Source: an uncultured Lachnospiraceae bacterium
GTDB lineage: Bacteria; Bacillota; Clostridia; Lachnospirales; Lachnospiraceae
DNA length: 34,513 nucleotides
Assembly (NCBI GenBank): GCA_910588965.1
Contig: CAJUSO010000039.1
Location: forward strand, 1 to 34,513
Direction: 5' to 3'
The notes below the pieces were generated by a model that was not told the origin of the DNA, ran no database searches, and worked only from the letters and a program-made list of their open reading frames with translations. Shown piece after piece: positions 31,797 to 34,513 of this stretch; within the stretch, counting starts at the first letter, position 1; each line of letters starts with the position of its first letter. A program made the translations under genes and the position numbers.

Positions 31797-33197
31797 ATGG
31801 CGGTGAGGAAAATATGTTTGGGATGTTTTCAGGAATGGGAAGGGGATGGAGCCTGCCCGTGCTGCGGGTATGAGGATGGAAGGCAGTATGGGAAGACCCT
31901 GGGATGGGCGCTGGGGGATGTCTTTGGGCAGAGGTACCTCCTGGGGTTTTTGTATTGCAGCACGCCGGATGCAGCCGTATGGAGAGTATATGACAAGCTG
32001 CTGGGGATCCCATGTTATCTGATGCGTATGCCAGAGGGAGAAGGACGGGAAGAGAGGGGAGCGGCAGAGAAGGCAGGGGAGGACGCCCCGGACGCATCCG
32101 GGATGGAGGCAGATTTAAGGAAAGGCCCGGTAAAGCTTTTGGCAGCCAGGGAAATTGGCGGGAAAAGGGCATTGCAGTTTTCCATGAAAGAGCCTGTAGG
32201 GGATATGGAGAGTCTTTTGGCCGCACTGCAGGCGCTGCTTGGCGCTTCGGAAGGGCAGGGGGCTCTGGATATAGGGGAAGGGAGCCAGAAGCCAAGGCAG
32301 GAGAAGGAACAGGCGCTGCCAAATGGGACGCTGCTGGACGGGCGCTACCAGGTTTTAGACTGCATCGGGATTGGCGGTTTTGGGATTCTGTACCTCTGCT
32401 ACGATATGGCATTGCGCCGCCTGGTTGCCATGAAGGAATATTTCCCGGCGGAATGGGCGCTGCGGGACGGGCTGGATGTGGATGTGAAAAAATCGCAGAT
32501 GGTGGAAGCCTACCGTATTGGCGTACAATCCTTTTTGGAAGAAGCAAAGTTTATGGCGAAATTCTTGCATACGCCCCATATCGCGGATATATATGACGTG
32601 GTGGAAGGGAATGATACGGTATATCTTGTGATGGAATATATCCCAGGCGCCAGCATTGGCAGGGAAATGCGCACAAGGGGGTATCAGCCTTACCAGCCCA
32701 AAGAAGCGGCGCAGATATTATTTCCGGTCATGGATGCATTGGAAGCGCTCCACGAAAGGGAGATTGTCCATGGCGACGTCAGCCCAGGCAATATCATGCG
32801 GGCAGAGGATGGCGGTATTTTCCTGATCGATCTGGGCGCGGCAAAATATGCGTTAGATTCCAGGCCTGTGTTTGGCGCGGCGTTCCTTAAACCGGATTAT
32901 GCCGCGCCGGAACAGTACCGGACAGCCAGGGAGGGGGTTCCAAGAGGGGAAGGCTCCTGGACGGATGTGTATGCGCTGGGCGCAACGATATATTACCTGA
33001 TTACCGGGCAGAAGCCCCCGGATGTAATCAGCAGGCTGGAGATGGAACATGCAGAAATCCATTTGCCCAGGAAATGCCGGCTGAGGCATGCAAAGCAGTG
33101 GATAAAGCTTTTGAATCATGCGATGGCCTTGGATGTGAAAGAGCGTATTGGGTCAATCGGCGAGTTCCGGAAAGAGGCGGCAAAGCTGATGGCCTGA
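31797..33197 (+). CDS. Soluble zinc-ribbon Ser/Thr kinase with a relic second N-lobe
   Basis: This 466-residue protein has a zinc ribbon (CLGC...CPCC, residues 7-23). A degenerate kinase N-lobe-like stretch (about 38-80: GDVFGQRYLLGFL and VWRVYDKLLGIPCYLMRMP) follows, which lacks the glycine loop and the lysine. An acidic/Gly-rich linker leads to a full kinase domain (about 177-462) with CIGIGGFGILY and Lys213. The catalytic loop is HGDVSPGN (Asp327, Asn332) with DLG 345-347 instead of DFG, and the activation segment has DYAAPEQY. HRD Arg is Gly, making it a non-RD kinase, but catalytic Asp and Asn are kept, so activity is plausible. No membrane helix. AAAGGAG lies six bases before ATG 31797, 11 nt after the preceding kinase. 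Confidence 0.85.
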   Translation: MAVRKICLGCFQEWEGDGACPCCGYEDGRQYGKTLGWALGDVFGQRYLLGFLYCSTPDAAVWRVYDKLLGIPCYLMRMPEGEGREERGAAEKAGEDAPDASGMEADLRKGPVKLLAAREIGGKRALQFSMKEPVGDMESLLAALQALLGASEGQGALDIGEGSQKPRQEKEQALPNGTLLDGRYQVLDCIGIGGFGILYLCYDMALRRLVAMKEYFPAEWALRDGLDVDVKKSQMVEAYRIGVQSFLEEAKFMAKFLHTPHIADIYDVVEGNDTVYLVMEYIPGASIGREMRTRGYQPYQPKEAAQILFPVMDALEALHEREIVHGDVSPGNIMRAEDGGIFLIDLGAAKYALDSRPVFGAAFLKPDYAAPEQYRTAREGVPRGEGSWTDVYALGATIYYLITGQKPPDVISRLEMEHAEIHLPRKCRLRHAKQWIKLLNHAMALDVKERIGSIGEFRKEAAKLMA

Positions 33198-33225
33198 AGC
33201 GGGAGGATGATAAGGAGAAAAGAGG

Positions 33226-34230
33226 ATGGTTGATAATATTTTTTCATCGCTGATGTATAAGAAGACCACAGGGGCGGTTTTGGAGTTTGTGCTATGGTGC
33301 GGCGTTTGTTTTGCCGCATTGATGGCCATGGCTGCCTTTGCATTGGGGAAGGGGAATGTCACATGGATCCTGTTAATGCTTTTTTCCATCGGGCTTGGCG
33401 TGCTGATGGCTTTCTGCCTGAGGGGGATTGCCATTATTTACAGCATCTGTGCATTTTGTGTGATTAATCTGCTGGTGCATTTCTCTGTTTTTGTCAATGG
33501 GTATTATGGCGGGAAATACAGTTCCCCATGGAATATCTTATTGTTAACCCTCGCCCTGTTGCTGGGCATAGCCGCCGCGGCGTGCGCGTCCATCCAATTT
33601 TTCTCAAAACTCCAGCTTGGAAGGGTTACGGCGGTGTTAGCGTTATGTGAGTCAGCCCTTATCATGTTTTTGCAGGTTTTGATCTATGCAGTGGGTTTTC
33701 TGGGGGATTATTCCGGGGAAAACATGTTCCACAGGAGATGGCTGGATGAGAGAGGCTATTGGATTGGGACGCTGGGTTATTGGATCTTGCTTGCAGTGGC
33801 TTGCGTATACTTGTGCGCAATCTTTTGGGGGCCGCTTGAAAAGGCAAAGAGCAAGCTGCCTGGGCAGGCGGTTCCTGTGCGTGCGGTGCAGGCGGGAGGC
33901 GGCGTAAGGGGTGGGCAGGCGGCCTTCCATCCTGGGTTGCAGGGGCTGCAAGGGATTTATGCGGGGCGGGCATTCTACCTCCAAGGGCGGGAATTAATGA
34001 TGGGCTCTGGGGAAGGGGTTGATATCGTGATCAGGGATGTGTATGTAAGCAGGATACATTGTGCGGTCCGCTTTCAGGCGTCTATGGGATATTATGAGAT
34101 ATTAGACCAGTCCAAAAACGGTGTTTTCTTTGCAAACGGCACGCCGCTGCCAAAGGGCGTATATAGCCCGGTGCAGCGAGGCAGCGTCATATGTATTGGA
34201 AGCGGGGGGCAGCAGTTCAAGCTCCTGTAA
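33226..34230 (+). CDS. Multi-pass membrane protein with C-terminal FHA domain (second)
   Basis: This 334-residue protein has about six hydrophobic segments in the first 205 residues (for example AVLEFVLWCGVCFAALMAMA, WILLMLFSIGLGVLMAF, ILLLTLALLLGIAAAACA, WILLAVACVYLCAIFW). A Gly/Ala/Gln linker and an FHA domain (about 240-334) follow. The FHA core reads MMGSGEGVDIVI, YVSRIHCAV and KNGVFFANG. The phosphate-contacting Arg of the usual GR pair is Ser here, while the SxxH and NG positions remain, so phosphothreonine binding may be altered. The membrane part is not recognised. AAGGAG is eight bases before the ATG, 28 nt after the last kinase. Confidence 0.78.
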   Translation: MVDNIFSSLMYKKTTGAVLEFVLWCGVCFAALMAMAAFALGKGNVTWILLMLFSIGLGVLMAFCLRGIAIIYSICAFCVINLLVHFSVFVNGYYGGKYSSPWNILLLTLALLLGIAAAACASIQFFSKLQLGRVTAVLALCESALIMFLQVLIYAVGFLGDYSGENMFHRRWLDERGYWIGTLGYWILLAVACVYLCAIFWGPLEKAKSKLPGQAVPVRAVQAGGGVRGGQAAFHPGLQGLQGIYAGRAFYLQGRELMMGSGEGVDIVIRDVYVSRIHCAVRFQASMGYYEILDQSKNGVFFANGTPLPKGVYSPVQRGSVICIGSGGQQFKLL

Positions 34231-34286
34231 GGCCGCAGGGAGGAATGGCTTAAAAATATACGGGCAGGGAGAAGGAGAAAAGGGAA

Positions 34287-34513
34287 ATGGGTCAGAAAAA
34301 CAGAATGAAAATATGGCAGATGGTTATAATCCTGGTCTTGGCGGCGGGCATATTGTCTACCATGTTCCTGCCAATTTATAAGGTTGACGGGGACGCGGTT
34401 GTTTCCATGCTGCAGAAAGCGAACGATAAAGTGAAGGACGACCTGGACTTTGGAGCCTTGGGTTCCTTGGTGAGTGATTTGGTGGGGAAATTCCTGGAAG
34501 ACCAGAAAGAGGA
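34287..34513 (+). CDS. Membrane protein, 3' truncated by window end
   Basis: The first 75 residues are visible. A short basic start (MGQKNRMKIWQM) is followed by one hydrophobic helix ending MFLP, and then by a polar, charged extracellular-type stretch (DAVVSMLQKANDKVKDDLDF). The pattern of helix 1 ending in FLP resembles the first membrane FHA protein of this operon, so a further FHA membrane protein is possible, but the diagnostic part lies beyond the window. GAAGGAG is nine to ten bases before the ATG. It is preceded by a 56-nt gap with no terminator, so the operon continues. Confidence 0.65.
   Translation, partial: MGQKNRMKIWQMVIILVLAAGILSTMFLPIYKVDGDAVVSMLQKANDKVKDDLDFGALGSLVSDLVGKFLEDQKE

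Noticed and set aside
15222..34513. Type VI or type VII secretion locus
   Set aside because: FHA, PP2C and kinase proteins occur in those systems, but no Hcp, VgrG, TssB/C, FtsK-like ATPase or WXG100 gene is visible here.
1..34513. CRISPR array, tRNA, rRNA or insertion-sequence transposase
   Set aside because: No regularly spaced direct repeats with unique spacers, no cloverleaf or rRNA segments, and no transposase motif were found.

Overview
The window looks like a chromosomal segment of a motile gut-type Lachnospiraceae/Clostridia bacterium. The evidence is the low-GC Firmicutes style (strong AGGAGG ribosome sites), the late flagellar order flgM-flgN-flgK-flgK-flgL-fliW-csrA-flaG-fliD-fliS, two sigma-D (sigma-28) promoters, a sortase-type cell-wall anchor, and many zinc-ribbon Ser/Thr kinases. 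No species is assigned. Every gene is on the + strand.

Layout. 1-347: C-terminal end of a sortase-anchored surface protein with 21-bp tandem repeats, followed by a terminator (460-489) and a noncoding block of ~64-bp tandem repeats (502-735). 803-10895: late flagellar cluster (anti-sigma factor, export chaperones, hook-filament junction proteins, FliW/CsrA translational switch, FlaG, cap protein, filament chaperone). A sigma-D promoter lies before flgM, a perfect-consensus one lies before flaG, and a terminator closes the cluster. 10969-13616: two-gene S-adenosylhomocysteine salvage unit (mtaD-like deaminase, ahcY-type hydrolase) with its own terminator. 13617-14414: mostly empty, with a small hairpin/terminator element. 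14415-15023: Hin/Gin-type serine recombinase. 15030-15209: candidate invertible DNA segment. 15222-34513 and beyond: a ~19-kb unidirectional array of phospho-signalling genes.

Main discovery. Six bases after the recombinase stop codon are two 26-bp near-palindromes that are inverted copies of each other (24 bp exactly shared). Each has the TCAAAAA-N6-TTTTTGA architecture of enteric hix-type DNA-invertase sites and an asymmetric core (GT in one, AC in the other). They enclose 126 bp carrying a good vegetative promoter (TTGAAA-N17-TAAAAT) that points away from the downstream operon as the sequence is written. Inversion would place its start site about 48 nt before the ATG of the first operon gene, leaving that gene's ribosome site untouched. 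I infer a phase-variable ON/OFF promoter controlling the whole array.

The array encodes two PP2C phosphatases, two zinc-ribbon/FHA proteins, two multi-pass membrane FHA proteins, an extracellular vWA-TM-FHA protein, five zinc-ribbon Ser/Thr kinases, a secreted cysteine-pair repeat protein, and the start of another membrane protein. The kinases have different outputs or sensors: one has a substrate-binding-protein-like ectodomain, two have PASTA-like ectodomains, and two are soluble. Several kinases have altered catalytic motifs and one carries a relic second N-lobe. The two zinc-ribbon FHA proteins share an acidic DDHTV motif that could be the phospho-switch site. Together this reads as a phase-variable envelope-sensing phosphorelay whose output is not identifiable from this window.
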